From UBA7239 sp964509075 (GTDB taxonomy: Bacteria; Pseudomonadota; Gammaproteobacteria; Pseudomonadales; UBA7239): DNA of 64,000 nt. Positions 53,706 to 61,085 of this stretch are shown piece by piece. The stretch lies in the NCBI GenBank assembly GCA_964509075.1, contig CAZDWC010000006.1, forward strand, positions 124,001 through 188,000, written 5' to 3'. Position 1 is the stretch's first letter. Every line of letters begins with the position of its first letter. The translations under genes and the position numbers were made by a program. A model generated the notes under the pieces. It was not told the origin of the DNA and did no database searches. It saw only the letters and a program-made list of their open reading frames with translations.

Positions 53706-53732
53706 TTATCGGTCGTGCTGATAAAAACTGTA
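53706..53732 (-). promoter_or_regulatory. Sigma-28 (FliA)-like promoter of the giant repeat gene
   Basis: Read on the minus strand: TACAGTTT (53732-53725), 11 bases, then ACCGATAA (53713-53706). This is 7/8 plus 7/8 to the FliA consensus TAAAGTTT-N11-GCCGATAA, with exact spacing, about 95 bases before the ATG at 53612. The same spacing is seen at the fliC and flgM sites in this window. Confidence 0.65.
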
Positions 53733-53945
53733 GCAGTGGAATGTGGATTGTCTTGCCGCACGGAACACAGGATTTTTCTGTTGTAAAAATGCCGCGAAAT
53801 ACGTGAAAGAGCGGCGCGGAATTGTCGTTTCGCCAACAGAATGACCTGGGTGTTTAGCCGGGTGCCGGAAAGCCGGCGGTGTGCCGGGTTTTGGTGTCAG
53901 GAATCTTGCGGTGGTTGTCCGGCTGCCATGCGTATCAGAAATTTG

Positions 53946-53974
53946 TTGAACCTGCACAGGGGTGTGTATAGAAT
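53946..53974 (+). promoter_or_regulatory. Sigma-70 promoter of the tRNA genes
   Basis: TTGAAC (53946-53951), a 17-base spacer and TAGAAT (53969-53974), followed by a GC-rich discriminator (CGCCGCC) as is common for stringently controlled stable RNA genes. It lies about 80 bases before tRNA-Arg. The rest of 53733-54059 shows no convincing gene. Confidence 0.55.
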
Positions 53975-54059
53975 CGCCGCCTCACGCAGCATGAGGCGGT
54001 TTGCCGTGGTTGCGGGTGGCCTGCAAAGGTCATGTTTGCAGGCATACAGTTCTGATTGT

Positions 54060-54136
54060 GCGCCCGTAGCTCAGTCGGATAGAGCATCCGCCTTCTAAGC
54101 GGATGGTCGGGGGTTCGAATCCCTCCGGGCGCGCCA
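54060..54136 (+). tRNA. tRNA-Arg (TCT)
   Basis: 77 bases with a full cloverleaf. Acceptor GCGCCCG pairs with CGGGCGC, the anticodon loop CTTCTAA carries TCT, the T loop GTTCGAATC is intact and CCA is encoded. It reads AGA codons. Confidence 0.96.
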
Positions 54137-54178
54137 CATCCTGTCGCGGTACAGTTGTGGAGCCTGCTGGTGTTTTAT

Positions 54179-54255
54179 GGTGGCTGTAGCTCAGTTGGTA
54201 GAGCCCCGGATTGTGATTCCGGCCGTCGTGGGTTCAAGTCCCATCAGCCACCCCA
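54179..54255 (+). tRNA. tRNA-His (GTG)
   Basis: Cloverleaf with the extra 5' G (54179) that marks tRNA-His, pairing with C73. Acceptor GTGGCTG pairs with CAGCCAC; the anticodon is GTG in ATTGTGATT; CCA is encoded. The integrase gene begins less than 90 bases beyond its 3' end, so this tRNA is the likely attachment site of the integrated element. Confidence 0.96.
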
Positions 54256-54340
54256 TATTTTCAAGCACTTACGCAAATCCTTGTAATTAATTCCTCCTTT
54301 TGCCACACTTTTGCCACACTTTGTTGCGGCAGGGGTCTCC

Positions 54341-55333
54341 GTGGCAACCATCAAAAAACGTGGCAATGCCTATCAGGTAGCCATCCGGCGTGCTGGTTTC
54401 AAAACTATTTACGCGACTTTCGATACCGAGAAAGAGGCCAATAATTACGCGCAAGCGACTGAGCAGGACATGCGGCGTGGCCGATATGTTGATCGTAGTG
54501 AGGCTGACGGCACCACGCTGGCCGAGGCGCTTGATCGCTACGCCGTTGAGGTGAGCGCCGAAAAAAAGGGCTGGAAGCAGGAGCAATCGCGCATCAAGTT
54601 CTGGCGCGAGTTCCGCTTCGGTGAAAAGGTGCAGCCGTTGTCGTCCAGACCGCTTTCAGGCATCAAGGGCAAGGATGTGGCAGCCGTGCGCGATAAATTG
54701 CTGCAGGGCGGCTCCAGCGCCTCTACGGTGCGTCTGGCGCTGGCCTTGCTGTCTCATGTGTACACCATTGCAAGATTGGAGTGGGGTATTCCGGTTGATA
54801 ATCCAGTCGAGCATGTGCGCAAGCCCAAGGTGAGCAATGCGCGGGATCAGCGCGTTACTGATACGGATCTTGAGGCGGTGCTTGTGCATGCGCGTCTGGC
54901 GAGCCCTGTGGGGGCTTCCGCCATCGTTTTTGCTGTAGAGACTGGCATGCGCATGGGCGAGATCGCCGCGTTGCGCTGGGAGCATTTACGCGGCAATGTC
55001 GCGGTGTTGCCAGACACCAAAAACGGGGATGCGCGTGAGGTGCCGTTGTCATCGCGTGCGCTTGCGGCCGTGAAGTCGGTGCCTCGGCATATCAGCGGTA
55101 AGGTGTTCGGGCTGGAAGCCAAGTCGATAGGGCAGTTGTGGCGCCGGTCATGCGCGCGCGCAGGGCTGGAAAACCTGCATTTTCACGACCTGCGACATGA
55201 GGCCACCACGCGGTTTTTTGAGCGTGGGTTCAACCCGATGGAGGTTTCCAGTATCACAGGTCATAAGGATCTGCGCTCGCTGAAGCGATACACCCATTTG
55301 AAGGCAGAGGATCTGGCAAGGCGGCTTGGTTGA
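54341..55333 (+). CDS. Tyrosine recombinase/phage integrase
   Basis: 330 residues from GTG 54341, which has AGGGG at good spacing; TTG 54311 would add ten residues. An N-terminal arm-binding domain (VATIKKRGNAYQVAIRRAGF) and a SAM-like core-binding domain come first. The catalytic domain has the first Arg in ETGMRMGEIAALRWEHL, HxLRH as FHDLRHEATTRFF, GHKDLRSL and the nucleophile Tyr in KRYTHL. All core residues are present, so it should be active. Reads away from tRNA-His, the usual layout at an attL site. Confidence 0.93.
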   Translation: MATIKKRGNAYQVAIRRAGFKTIYATFDTEKEANNYAQATEQDMRRGRYVDRSEADGTTLAEALDRYAVEVSAEKKGWKQEQSRIKFWREFRFGEKVQPLSSRPLSGIKGKDVAAVRDKLLQGGSSASTVRLALALLSHVYTIARLEWGIPVDNPVEHVRKPKVSNARDQRVTDTDLEAVLVHARLASPVGASAIVFAVETGMRMGEIAALRWEHLRGNVAVLPDTKNGDAREVPLSSRALAAVKSVPRHISGKVFGLEAKSIGQLWRRSCARAGLENLHFHDLRHEATTRFFERGFNPMEVSSITGHKDLRSLKRYTHLKAEDLARRLG

Positions 55334-55432
55334 GTTGCGTTGTAAGTATGGCACTTGAAACCGTGCTGTCCGTCCCAATGTAGTTGGAGTGCATGGCAAT
55401 AACGCCATGTGCTAACAATTGTGGGGGTAATT

Positions 55433-55564
55433 ATGGCCATCAAACCCGGTCCAAAGAGAATTGCCGATTCAACTGGTCAGCCGGATCGGCGTCAGCGTGA
55501 CAACAAGACCACGCCTGGCAATACGCCGACGCTGAAGCCTCACAAGCACAAGCCTGGTAAGTAA
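55433..55564 (+). CDS. Small basic protein of unknown function
   Basis: 43 residues starting MAIKPGPKRIADSTG, rich in Lys, Arg, Pro and His, with no hydrophobic core, so probably disordered and nucleic-acid binding. A strong GGGGG site precedes ATG 55433. It lies 100 bases after the integrase on the same strand. No family recognised; support is the start site, codon use and clean stop. Confidence 0.5.
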   Translation: MAIKPGPKRIADSTGQPDRRQRDNKTTPGNTPTLKPHKHKPGK

Positions 55565-55965
55565 TGCAGTATCGCACTGGCCTGTGGTTGTGCTGCAGGT
55601 CAGTGCTGTTCAGCGCTTGTTCGCGGCATTGCTTTCCTAGTGCCTGCCAGCACGCCTGAAAATCCGATGCGCTTTTTTCACTACATCGACTACTGCGCGA
55701 AATTGATCAATTCTATTTGTTTTGTGCAGATCAATGCGGTGCTCAACTGGTTCTCCGTTGCGTAATCGATCACGATGATGGAGCGGCGTAAGTTTGGCAG
55801 TATAGGCGGACATTCGGGTGCGCAGCCTTCGATGCGTCAGCGTGCTTTGCCTTCACGCATGCGTGCGCAGGCACAGTTTATCTGCATAGTCTTTTTCGTT
55901 TTCAGATAATTCATACCTTGCAATCTCCGTATATTCTTTAGTTGGACTGAATTAGGAAGTTACAC
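55565..55965 (+). other. 401-base stretch without a convincing gene
   Basis: It contains a 44-codon open frame (55775-55909, Arg-rich at its start) lacking a ribosome-binding site, possibly a gene remnant. The last 60 bases become AT-rich, with TATATT near 55930 that may serve as a -10 box for the following gene. Nothing else stands out. Confidence 0.4.
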
Positions 55966-56991
55966 ATGGCAGCAAACATAACATTTATTGAGCAGAGTGC
56001 ACCTGTTGATGAATATGGTCGTGCACTATATGCAATTGCTCGTTCAATATTGAGAGCACTAATAGACTCCATATCAAATGAAGATTTAACCGATCTAAAT
56101 ACTCAGCTTGCTGATGTTCGTATGCGCCAATTGGCAAAAATAGCAAGACTTGAACGCGACAAAGGAATGAAGGGTGATGGCTTCGAATGGGCTGTGCACG
56201 AAGCGATCCTTGGAAAAGAGCCAAGTGTCATTGAGCCAATTTCAATGGCATTAAGGCGCGCATCAAAATACGTAAAGGACAGTGAGCCGACGTCATTAAT
56301 GTTTGGTCAAGAGCGCGCTAAGTATTTGGGGTTCCTTGATGCAGTTGTCGATGAAGCTGGCACAGACTCCTATCTTCTCCCTCAAGGAAAAGGGAAGCCA
56401 TTTAATTTTGGCCCATGGGTATCAGTCGCTGCTCAAGGCCACACAGCAGAAAACTTGCTCAATGAACGGATTAAAAAAATATGGAAGACAGATTTGTTTT
56501 TATCAACAATTGATGGAAAAAAACATCTCGCAGCAACCGTTAAATCTAACTTTGCGCAATTAGAAGGCGGCCAAGGACTAAGGATAGGCATAGTTCCAGA
56601 ATCCACTCATGGTCAGAACTCTGCAGGAGTTTCGTATAATCAAAAGCATGGACTATGGGTTGTGTCGCTGGCAGATCCGAATGGATTTATGGGGTTGTTC
56701 AATGATGCATATCATGCTGTGGCAAGAGCGATTTGCACGCTAGGAAAACAAGAGCAGCCGCCTTACTTTGTAAAGCCGAGTGCAAAAGCCCAGAAAATAC
56801 AAGAGCAATTAGAAAAGTATCCGGATGCGAAAGCAATCGACATTGAAGATGCGTTGAATGACGCAGCACAACAAAATTTGGTTTCTAGTACCCACCAGCT
56901 CATTAGTGTTAATGCCCCTGACTGGCTTCACATAAAAGCTATGGCGCCTAAAATCATTTCCCCGAAGCCAAAGTTTATTAAACTGGACTAG
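55966..56991 (+). CDS. Orphan cargo protein of unknown function, AT-rich
   Basis: 341 residues with TTAGGA before the ATG. The gene is visibly richer in A and T and in AAA/ATA-type codons than its neighbours, pointing to separate acquisition. No family recognised with confidence. The middle part (KGDGFEWAVHEAI, then KTDLFLSTIDGKKHLAATVKSN) has spacing loosely like a PD-(D/E)XK nuclease, but the usual Glu/Asp before the Lys is Thr, so this is only a suggestion. The C-terminus is basic. Being alone, forward, and between integrase and early operon, it fits the place where prophages carry defence or fitness genes. Confidence 0.7.
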   Translation: MAANITFIEQSAPVDEYGRALYAIARSILRALIDSISNEDLTDLNTQLADVRMRQLAKIARLERDKGMKGDGFEWAVHEAILGKEPSVIEPISMALRRASKYVKDSEPTSLMFGQERAKYLGFLDAVVDEAGTDSYLLPQGKGKPFNFGPWVSVAAQGHTAENLLNERIKKIWKTDLFLSTIDGKKHLAATVKSNFAQLEGGQGLRIGIVPESTHGQNSAGVSYNQKHGLWVVSLADPNGFMGLFNDAYHAVARAICTLGKQEQPPYFVKPSAKAQKIQEQLEKYPDAKAIDIEDALNDAAQQNLVSSTHQLISVNAPDWLHIKAMAPKIISPKPKFIKLD

Positions 56992-57089
56992 TCTAACAAG
57001 TCGCTCAAGGCCAGTTCACTTCGTTCACTAGACAGTCAAAGGCGGCGCATGGCTTCGCCATTGTATGAGCCGTTTGCCTGCCCCTTAGC

Positions 57090-57602
57090 TCAACGATAGA
57101 GCGCTTCCACGCCGTTCTGCATCTTGCCGTCCACCACGACGGCACTCGGCGTCCAGCCGCCGCGCGCCACCCGCAACCACGCTTCATAGCTGGCTGTGTC
57201 ATTGCCGAAGGCGCTGGCGCCGTTGTCGGCCAGCCAGCGCGCCAACGCTTCCGGCGTCTCGAATGCAGGACTGATTGGCGTGCCTTCGCTAGTGTTCTCG
57301 TACATCATGATGTGCGTGCGTTGCTCGGCCGGCCAGTCCGGCATGTAGTTGTCGCGGTGCGGTCGTTGGCCGGCCCACTGCTCGTAGCACATGGCGCGGT
57401 GCTCGTGGTTGGTGCAATAGTCGGGGCGCCAGCCGGCCTTCCACTTCGCGCATTCCTCGTCCCGCTCGTCCACGTTCGGCTGGTAGCGGTCGCCTGGGTA
57501 CAGCGGCTTGTACCTCTCCACCATGCGGCCAGTGCGCCAGTCTGGAACTTCGTGCTTCGGGTGTTGCCAGTCGGCTGGCACGCGCCTTACTTCTCGTCCC
57601 AT
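57090..57602 (-). CDS. Phage-associated hypothetical protein
   Basis: 170 residues from ATG 57602, which has GGAG 8 bases upstream; ATG 57626 lacks one. The sequence is rich in Trp, Arg, Pro and Tyr (MGREVRRVPADWQHP, CAKWKAGWRPDYCTNHEHRAMC), with four Cys and several His in the middle that might bind metal. The C-terminal part reads like a small globular domain (PEALARWLADNGASAF). Proteins opening with this motif occur in prophages of proteobacteria, but no function is known to me. Last gene of the minus-strand early operon. Confidence 0.72.
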   Translation of the reverse strand: MGREVRRVPADWQHPKHEVPDWRTGRMVERYKPLYPGDRYQPNVDERDEECAKWKAGWRPDYCTNHEHRAMCYEQWAGQRPHRDNYMPDWPAEQRTHIMMYENTSEGTPISPAFETPEALARWLADNGASAFGNDTASYEAWLRVARGGWTPSAVVVDGKMQNGVEALYR

Positions 57603-57675
57603 CTTCGTTGCTCCAGTTGTTGGCAAATGTGCTCAAACACTTCTCTCAATCCTGACGCCAGACGGCGCCCCATGC

Positions 57676-58077
57676 TCAAGCGTTATGGCTGGGAAACACA
57701 TCGTCAGACACATCAAAAAAACCAAGCCTGCCCATATAGGGTGTTAACGGCATTGGCTTTGGATCTCTCAGCACGAAGCCATATTCGCCAATTAGCCATG
57801 GGGAATTGCTTTCTGTAACGCAATCTATAATTTCAACGCTACCGATGATGCCTCCGCGCTGTAGCTCTGAAAATTTCGGCAGTGACTTTGCTGCTGCATG
57901 CAGTGCTTGTACTAAGAGAAAATCCATCACTACGTCGTACTCTTTCCGTGTCATTCCTTTCGCTGCATGAACGAGCACGCGGCCTCGAAACTTTGTTGGC
58001 CAGCTGCGGTTCTCGATGTCTTTTCCCCCATGTATTACTAACCACGCCCACGGTTGGCGTATGCTGATTGCTTTCAT
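57676..58077 (-). CDS. ASCH domain protein
   Basis: 133 residues, essentially one ASCH domain: it opens MKAISIRQPWAWLVIHGGKDIENRSWPT and continues with FRGRVLVHAAKG, the conserved beta-barrel core with a PUA-like fold. ASCH proteins bind RNA or modified nucleosides, and some hydrolyse N4-acetylcytidine. In phages they are common early genes of unsettled role. Its start overlaps the stop of the small membrane protein gene (ATGA). Confidence 0.88.
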   Translation of the reverse strand: MKAISIRQPWAWLVIHGGKDIENRSWPTKFRGRVLVHAAKGMTRKEYDVVMDFLLVQALHAAAKSLPKFSELQRGGIIGSVEIIDCVTESNSPWLIGEYGFVLRDPKPMPLTPYMGRLGFFDVSDDVFPSHNA

Positions 58078-58238
58078 GGATTTTTCCTTTTTCTGCGCTC
58101 TTCTATCTTAAGTCTCTGCAATTCTTTCTCGGCTGCTGTCTTGTGTCTCTGGAAAAATGAGTCGTACCCTTGTGCAAATATCCAGTGATCACAAGCAACG
58201 AACACGGCCATAAAAATCCAGAACCCAAGCCAGCTCAT
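58074..58238 (-). CDS. Small single-span membrane protein
   Basis: 54 residues: a hydrophobic segment (residues 2-17, WLGFWIFMAVFVAC) followed by a charged helix very rich in Lys, Arg and Glu. It overlaps the gene before (ATGA at 58235-58238) and the gene after (ATGA at 58074-58077), so it is locked into the operon by both neighbours, which is the main reason to believe it. Possibly Rz- or holin-like in shape, but no such role is claimed. Confidence 0.65.
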   Translation of the reverse strand: MSWLGFWIFMAVFVACDHWIFAQGYDSFFQRHKTAAEKELQRLKIEERRKRKNP

Positions 58239-58495
58239 GCACGCAACTTCACTACAGTAAAGCCGCCTTCCTTGACGCCGCTGTTTTCATCAAAAAGGCT
58301 TTCGACTTCCTTGATGATTACCTGCGAGCGCAGCTCATCAAACGTGCAGCGCTGTTTGGTCTTTACTTCGCGTGAGTCTCTGCCGTCTACTGTGTCTATC
58401 CAAAAGCGGCACAGCCATTTGCCGTAGTCACTGCCGCGATTGGGGTGTAGTGTCAGCTTGTTGGTGCGCGTGTTGAATGATGCGAACGGCATCAT
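58235..58495 (-). CDS. Phage-associated hypothetical protein
   Basis: 86 residues from ATG 58495, with AGGAG 7 bases upstream; the frame is open further 5' but without a site. A compact domain with strands (NKLTLHPN, WLCRFWIDTVDG) and a helix (FDELRSQVIIKEVESLFDE). Unknown family. Part of the minus-strand early operon, coupled to the small membrane protein after it. Confidence 0.68.
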   Translation of the reverse strand: MMPFASFNTRTNKLTLHPNRGSDYGKWLCRFWIDTVDGRDSREVKTKQRCTFDELRSQVIIKEVESLFDENSGVKEGGFTVVKLRA

Positions 58496-58602
58496 ATTTA
58501 TGCTCCTAGTGTGTTGCCGGCTGCTTTTTTGGTGCCTGATCTGGCGCGCCAGATCAGGGTTCGGTTTTTCCTGCGGCAGTTGCGTGCCGCGTGCAGCCAT
58601 AG

Positions 58603-59403
58603 TTACGCCATGATGTAGCCGGTGGCTTTGCAGTTGGTTTTGATCTGCGTTACCACAGTCGCAAAGGCGTCTTCCAGTATTTTTTCCACGTTGTTGATGT
58701 GGTAGCTGAAAGTCAGTGCGCCATCAGTAATGCGATAGCGAAGCCGTGCGGTGACGCTATAGCCTTCTTGGCCTTTGTAGACGCGCAGACCGAGTGTGAT
58801 TTCATGCGGAATTTGCAGTTGCCCTGTGGATCCGGCCTGACCATCGATTTCTTCGTTATAGGTCAGCTGTACCTGCCCATTTTGCAGTTCCTGCGATGAA
58901 CGGAAAGACAGTTTCTTGGTGGCTTGCAGGGTTTTTGCAATTTCCAGCAGGGTTGCGCCATCGGGTGTGCGAACATCTTTGATATTGTCTTCAATGAGTT
59001 CGGCAAATTGACGTTGCGACATCTGGGTATTGTTATGGCGCAGCCATGCTCCCCATTCGTCTGAGTGTGTGAGCTTCAACGTTGACTTGTGACCACAGTG
59101 TGATGGCTTGTTGGGTTGGTGGTAATCGAACACCGCTGTTATTGTTGATTTATTTTCGTTTGCGAAAATGATAGTTGAGTCATTTGCAAACAGTTGAAAA
59201 TAATCAACAAAACTAACGACATCCTGAACGGTGAGTTGTTCCTTCATGCGCGCGGGTGCCGGCATAAGTTCGGCAAAATCCTGTACTTTGTAGCCGGGCG
59301 GCAGGATTAAGTGTGGCACGCCTTCAATCTCGCGTATTCCGATGCCTGAGACGGCCAGCTGTGCGATATGATCGGATGACACGGTTGCCTGTGAATTATC
59401 CAT
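58603..59403 (-). CDS. DUF2303 (YfdQ-like) phage protein
   Basis: 266 residues. The layout matches the DUF2303/YfdQ family of phage early proteins: HLILPPGYKVQDFAELMPAPARMKEQLTVQDVVSFVDYF near the start, the region ITAVFDYHQPNKPSHCGHKSTL, and HSDEWGAWLRHNN. The C-terminal half is beta-rich. Function unknown, though members often lie beside recombination or nuclease genes. Its start overlaps the stop of the next upstream gene by 8 bases. Confidence 0.85.
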   Translation of the reverse strand: MDNSQATVSSDHIAQLAVSGIGIREIEGVPHLILPPGYKVQDFAELMPAPARMKEQLTVQDVVSFVDYFQLFANDSTIIFANENKSTITAVFDYHQPNKPSHCGHKSTLKLTHSDEWGAWLRHNNTQMSQRQFAELIEDNIKDVRTPDGATLLEIAKTLQATKKLSFRSSQELQNGQVQLTYNEEIDGQAGSTGQLQIPHEITLGLRVYKGQEGYSVTARLRYRITDGALTFSYHINNVEKILEDAFATVVTQIKTNCKATGYIMA

Positions 59404-59737
59404 TGCTCACCTCCTTCAGTGGCGTTTTGGTTTCCTGCTCGACAGTGCGCAATGGCAGTGTTTGTTGGCGTGGGTCTTGGCGCGTGAGGTTGCGCTCTGG
59501 CGTGATGAAGAAAATTGATGTTCCGCGTGGGAATGTAGGAACTTTTTTCTTCACGCTGGCTTTTATAGCCAGCTGACCATTACCTTCTGGCTTGTAGTCC
59601 AGCTCGATAATGATTTTCCCGGCTTTCCCTGTTTCTGAGACCGCGGCGACTACTTCACGTTGTACGTCGCCGAGTTCGTCCAGCAGGCCGCCGAATTCGA
59701 CATCGCGAAGCGTGTCGACAAATGGTCGTGTTGACAT
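59396..59737 (-). CDS. Phage-associated hypothetical protein, companion of DUF2303
   Basis: 113 residues from ATG 59737, with AGAGGAAA upstream. A helical start (FVDTLRDVEFGGLLDELGDVQREVVAAV) is followed by paired strands (KIIIELDYKPEGNGQLAIKASVKKKVPTF) and a disordered tail. Genes of this shape commonly precede DUF2303 in prophages, and here the two overlap, so the products may work together. Function not known. Confidence 0.75.
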   Translation of the reverse strand: MSTRPFVDTLRDVEFGGLLDELGDVQREVVAAVSETGKAGKIIIELDYKPEGNGQLAIKASVKKKVPTFPRGTSIFFITPERNLTRQDPRQQTLPLRTVEQETKTPLKEVSNG

Positions 59738-59763
59738 GGTTTTTCCTCTGGTGGTGGGTGGAG

Positions 59764-60018
59764 TTATGCTGCCTGCACTTGTGGTACAAGCCTTGGTCTT
59801 CCGCGTTTTTTTGCGGTGATCTGTGGGTTTTGCTCGATGCTGGCTTGTTCTTTGTCGCGCAGGAATTGCTCGACGGTGGCACGCCGCCATGTACGCTTTC
59901 CCAAATACATGAAAGAGACTGGAATATCTTTCGATTTACGTTGGATGGCGCTGCGTATCGCGGCCTCTGTGGTATCTAGCATGGCAGCGAGTTCTGGTAT
60001 GCGAATGACTTCCTTCAT
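59764..60018 (-). CDS. Small helix-turn-helix DNA-binding protein with AT-hook-like tail
   Basis: 84 residues. The N-terminal 55 residues (VIRIPELAAMLDTTEAAIRSAIQRKS, then FMYLGKRTWRRATVEQFL) look like the winged helix of the MerR/excisionase (HTH_17) class. The C-terminal tail holds KKRGRPRL, an AT-hook core. It could be an excisionase or an early regulator; it lies far from the integrase, which favours the latter. Part of the minus-strand operon. Confidence 0.7.
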   Translation of the reverse strand: MKEVIRIPELAAMLDTTEAAIRSAIQRKSKDIPVSFMYLGKRTWRRATVEQFLRDKEQASIEQNPQITAKKRGRPRLVPQVQAA

Positions 60019-60021
60019 AAA

Positions 60022-60267
60022 TCACCCGATCACATTGTTTTTTCTGGCGATGTGTTTTGCGTACTTGCTGGGCATGCCTTCTATCCACATTAGAAACAGC
60101 ACAAACGGCCATAAAAAGAGAGAAAGTGTCAGCAGCATTGTCATGGCATCCCAAGCGATGCGGCTTCTGTTGGTTGGCGGCCAGTTATCAGCCAGCACCA
60201 GCTGTACATAGGTGTTGAGCGCAAAAGTGATCAGTGCGGCAATGATGTGCAGTATTAAAAATGTCAC
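60022..60267 (-). CDS. Small membrane protein with two or three spans
   Basis: 81 residues with hydrophobic stretches at about residues 3-24 and 43-62 and a basic C-terminus (KYAKHIARKN). No family recognised. It overlaps the preceding gene by 4 bases and ends 4 bases before the helix-turn-helix gene, firmly within the operon. Confidence 0.65.
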   Translation of the reverse strand: MTFLILHIIAALITFALNTYVQLVLADNWPPTNRSRIAWDAMTMLLTLSLFLWPFVLFLMWIEGMPSKYAKHIARKNNVIG

Positions 60268-60467
60268 GCTTCATTCTCCCTGTGTCTTTCACAGCTGTTT
60301 TTTGCCTCTTCGGCAGTTTTGAAAACGCCAATACTCACGATTTCACGCGGCATACTGGCTCTCGGTGGCCACCCCAGATAGGCCGGTGTGCCCATGCTCA
60401 GCATCTTGCTCACTCTGTACCCGGAATCGCTTTCCAGATGCCATTTGTCCACCTGTTTCCACTGCAT
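60264..60467 (-). CDS. Small phage hypothetical protein
   Basis: 67 residues starting MQWKQVDKWHLESDSGYRVSKM; the motif around YLGWPP and VFKTAEEAKNSCERH gives a compact alpha/beta domain typical of short early phage proteins. It overlaps the 3' end of the antirepressor gene by 125 bases in another frame and is coupled to the membrane protein gene after it. Function unknown. Confidence 0.65.
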   Translation of the reverse strand: MQWKQVDKWHLESDSGYRVSKMLSMGTPAYLGWPPRASMPREIVSIGVFKTAEEAKNSCERHRENEA

Positions 60468-60732
60468 GGCGAATGTCCTGAGCGATTTGATCTAACAGCG
60501 ACAGCCCGCGTGCTGTTACAAGGGTGATGGGGTAGTAGCGTTTGATAAGCGTGCCGCGCAGATGGAACATGCGCTGCTGCAGGACAAAATCTCCGCATTC
60601 GACGTAGTGGCGGACGGGTATGTTTTTGTCGCTCAAGATGCCGCGTTGGCGGAGTTCACGAAACAATGTGGTGCTGCCGATTCCGAGTTGCTTGGCAGCG
60701 AGCCCGATCTCAATGGCGTGCACGGTTTGCAT
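60343..60732 (-). CDS. Phage antirepressor-like protein (KilAC domain)
   Basis: 129 residues from ATG 60732, preceded by GGAGG. Most of it is one KilAC (Phage_pRha/ANT C-terminal) domain: IEIGLAAKQLGIGSTTLFRELRQRGIL, then YPITLVTARGLSLLDQIAQDI. The usual N-terminal Bro/ANT domain is missing, so it is a short form. Such proteins may bind DNA or counter repressors. The last 40 residues lie over another gene, so the true 3' part could be diverged. It begins one base into the stop of the preceding gene. Confidence 0.78.
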   Translation of the reverse strand: MQTVHAIEIGLAAKQLGIGSTTLFRELRQRGILSDKNIPVRHYVECGDFVLQQRMFHLRGTLIKRYYPITLVTARGLSLLDQIAQDIRHAVETGGQMASGKRFRVQSEQDAEHGHTGLSGVATESQYAA

Positions 60733-60962
60733 CACGCAGCCTCCGGGCCAGTTGGCTGGTGGCTGCCGATCATGATGGAATGCTGCAGCACGATCGGACC
60801 GTAGGCTGGCATTGCGGCAAACGGCAAGCTGCCTATGGCGGGCAGTGCTTGGATGTTGCGGCCGCTGGCGGTAGGGAACAGGCGTAGGCCTGTGCGTGCC
60901 TCGAAGGCGCCGATCAGGCCCGGCCTGCTGGCCAGTGTGGGGTGTGCAAGGATGGTTGCCAT
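60732..60962 (-). CDS. First gene of the early operon, hypothetical
   Basis: 76 residues from ATG 60962, with GGAGG at 7 bases. Rich in Pro, Ala and Gly (MATILAHPTLASRPGLIGAF, SLPFAAMPAYGPIVLQHSIMIG). No family recognised. It comes straight after a repressor-controlled promoter (60990-61030) and is coupled to the antirepressor gene by TGATG. Confidence 0.6.
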   Translation of the reverse strand: MATILAHPTLASRPGLIGAFEARTGLRLFPTASGRNIQALPAIGSLPFAAMPAYGPIVLQHSIMIGSHQPTGPEAA

Positions 60963-60989
60963 GGTGCGCCCTCCGGGTTGGATGGGCAA

Positions 60990-61030
60990 AAAGTACCAAG
61001 GTATTATGGCTGCGTCAATACCTGAGTATT
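60990..61030 (-). promoter_or_regulatory. Early promoter with two repressor operators
   Basis: On the minus strand, TTGACG (61018-61013), a 17-base spacer and TACTTT (60995-60990). Two 14-bp sites of the form (A)(A/G)TAC-N4-GTATT lie at 60992-61005 and 61017-61030, covering the -10 and -35 boxes. The same sites flank the repressor gene at 63771-63831, so the phage repressor should shut this promoter. Confidence 0.7.
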
Positions 61031-61042
61031 ATTTTAGATAAT

Positions 61043-61064
61043 AAAAAACCCGGCACGGGCCGGG
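61043..61064 (-). terminator. Intrinsic terminator
   Basis: On the minus strand a 6-bp stem (CCCGGC/GCCGGG, 61064-61049) with a 4-base loop is followed by six T. It ends transcription of the gene at 61086-61448 just before the early promoter. Confidence 0.82.
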
Positions 61065-61085
61065 CTAGCATGTGATTAGGTCTGG

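Noticed and set aside
55775..55909. 44-codon open frame in the gap before the orphan cargo gene
   Set aside because: No ribosome-binding site and no coherent domain; kept only as a possible remnant in the description of the gap.
57083..57105. tRNA-like D-arm (CCTTAGCTCAACGATAGAGC)
   Set aside because: No matching anticodon arm, T arm or acceptor follows; the bases lie over the 3' end of a phage gene. Perhaps a remnant of a tRNA-derived attachment site, but not a tRNA gene.
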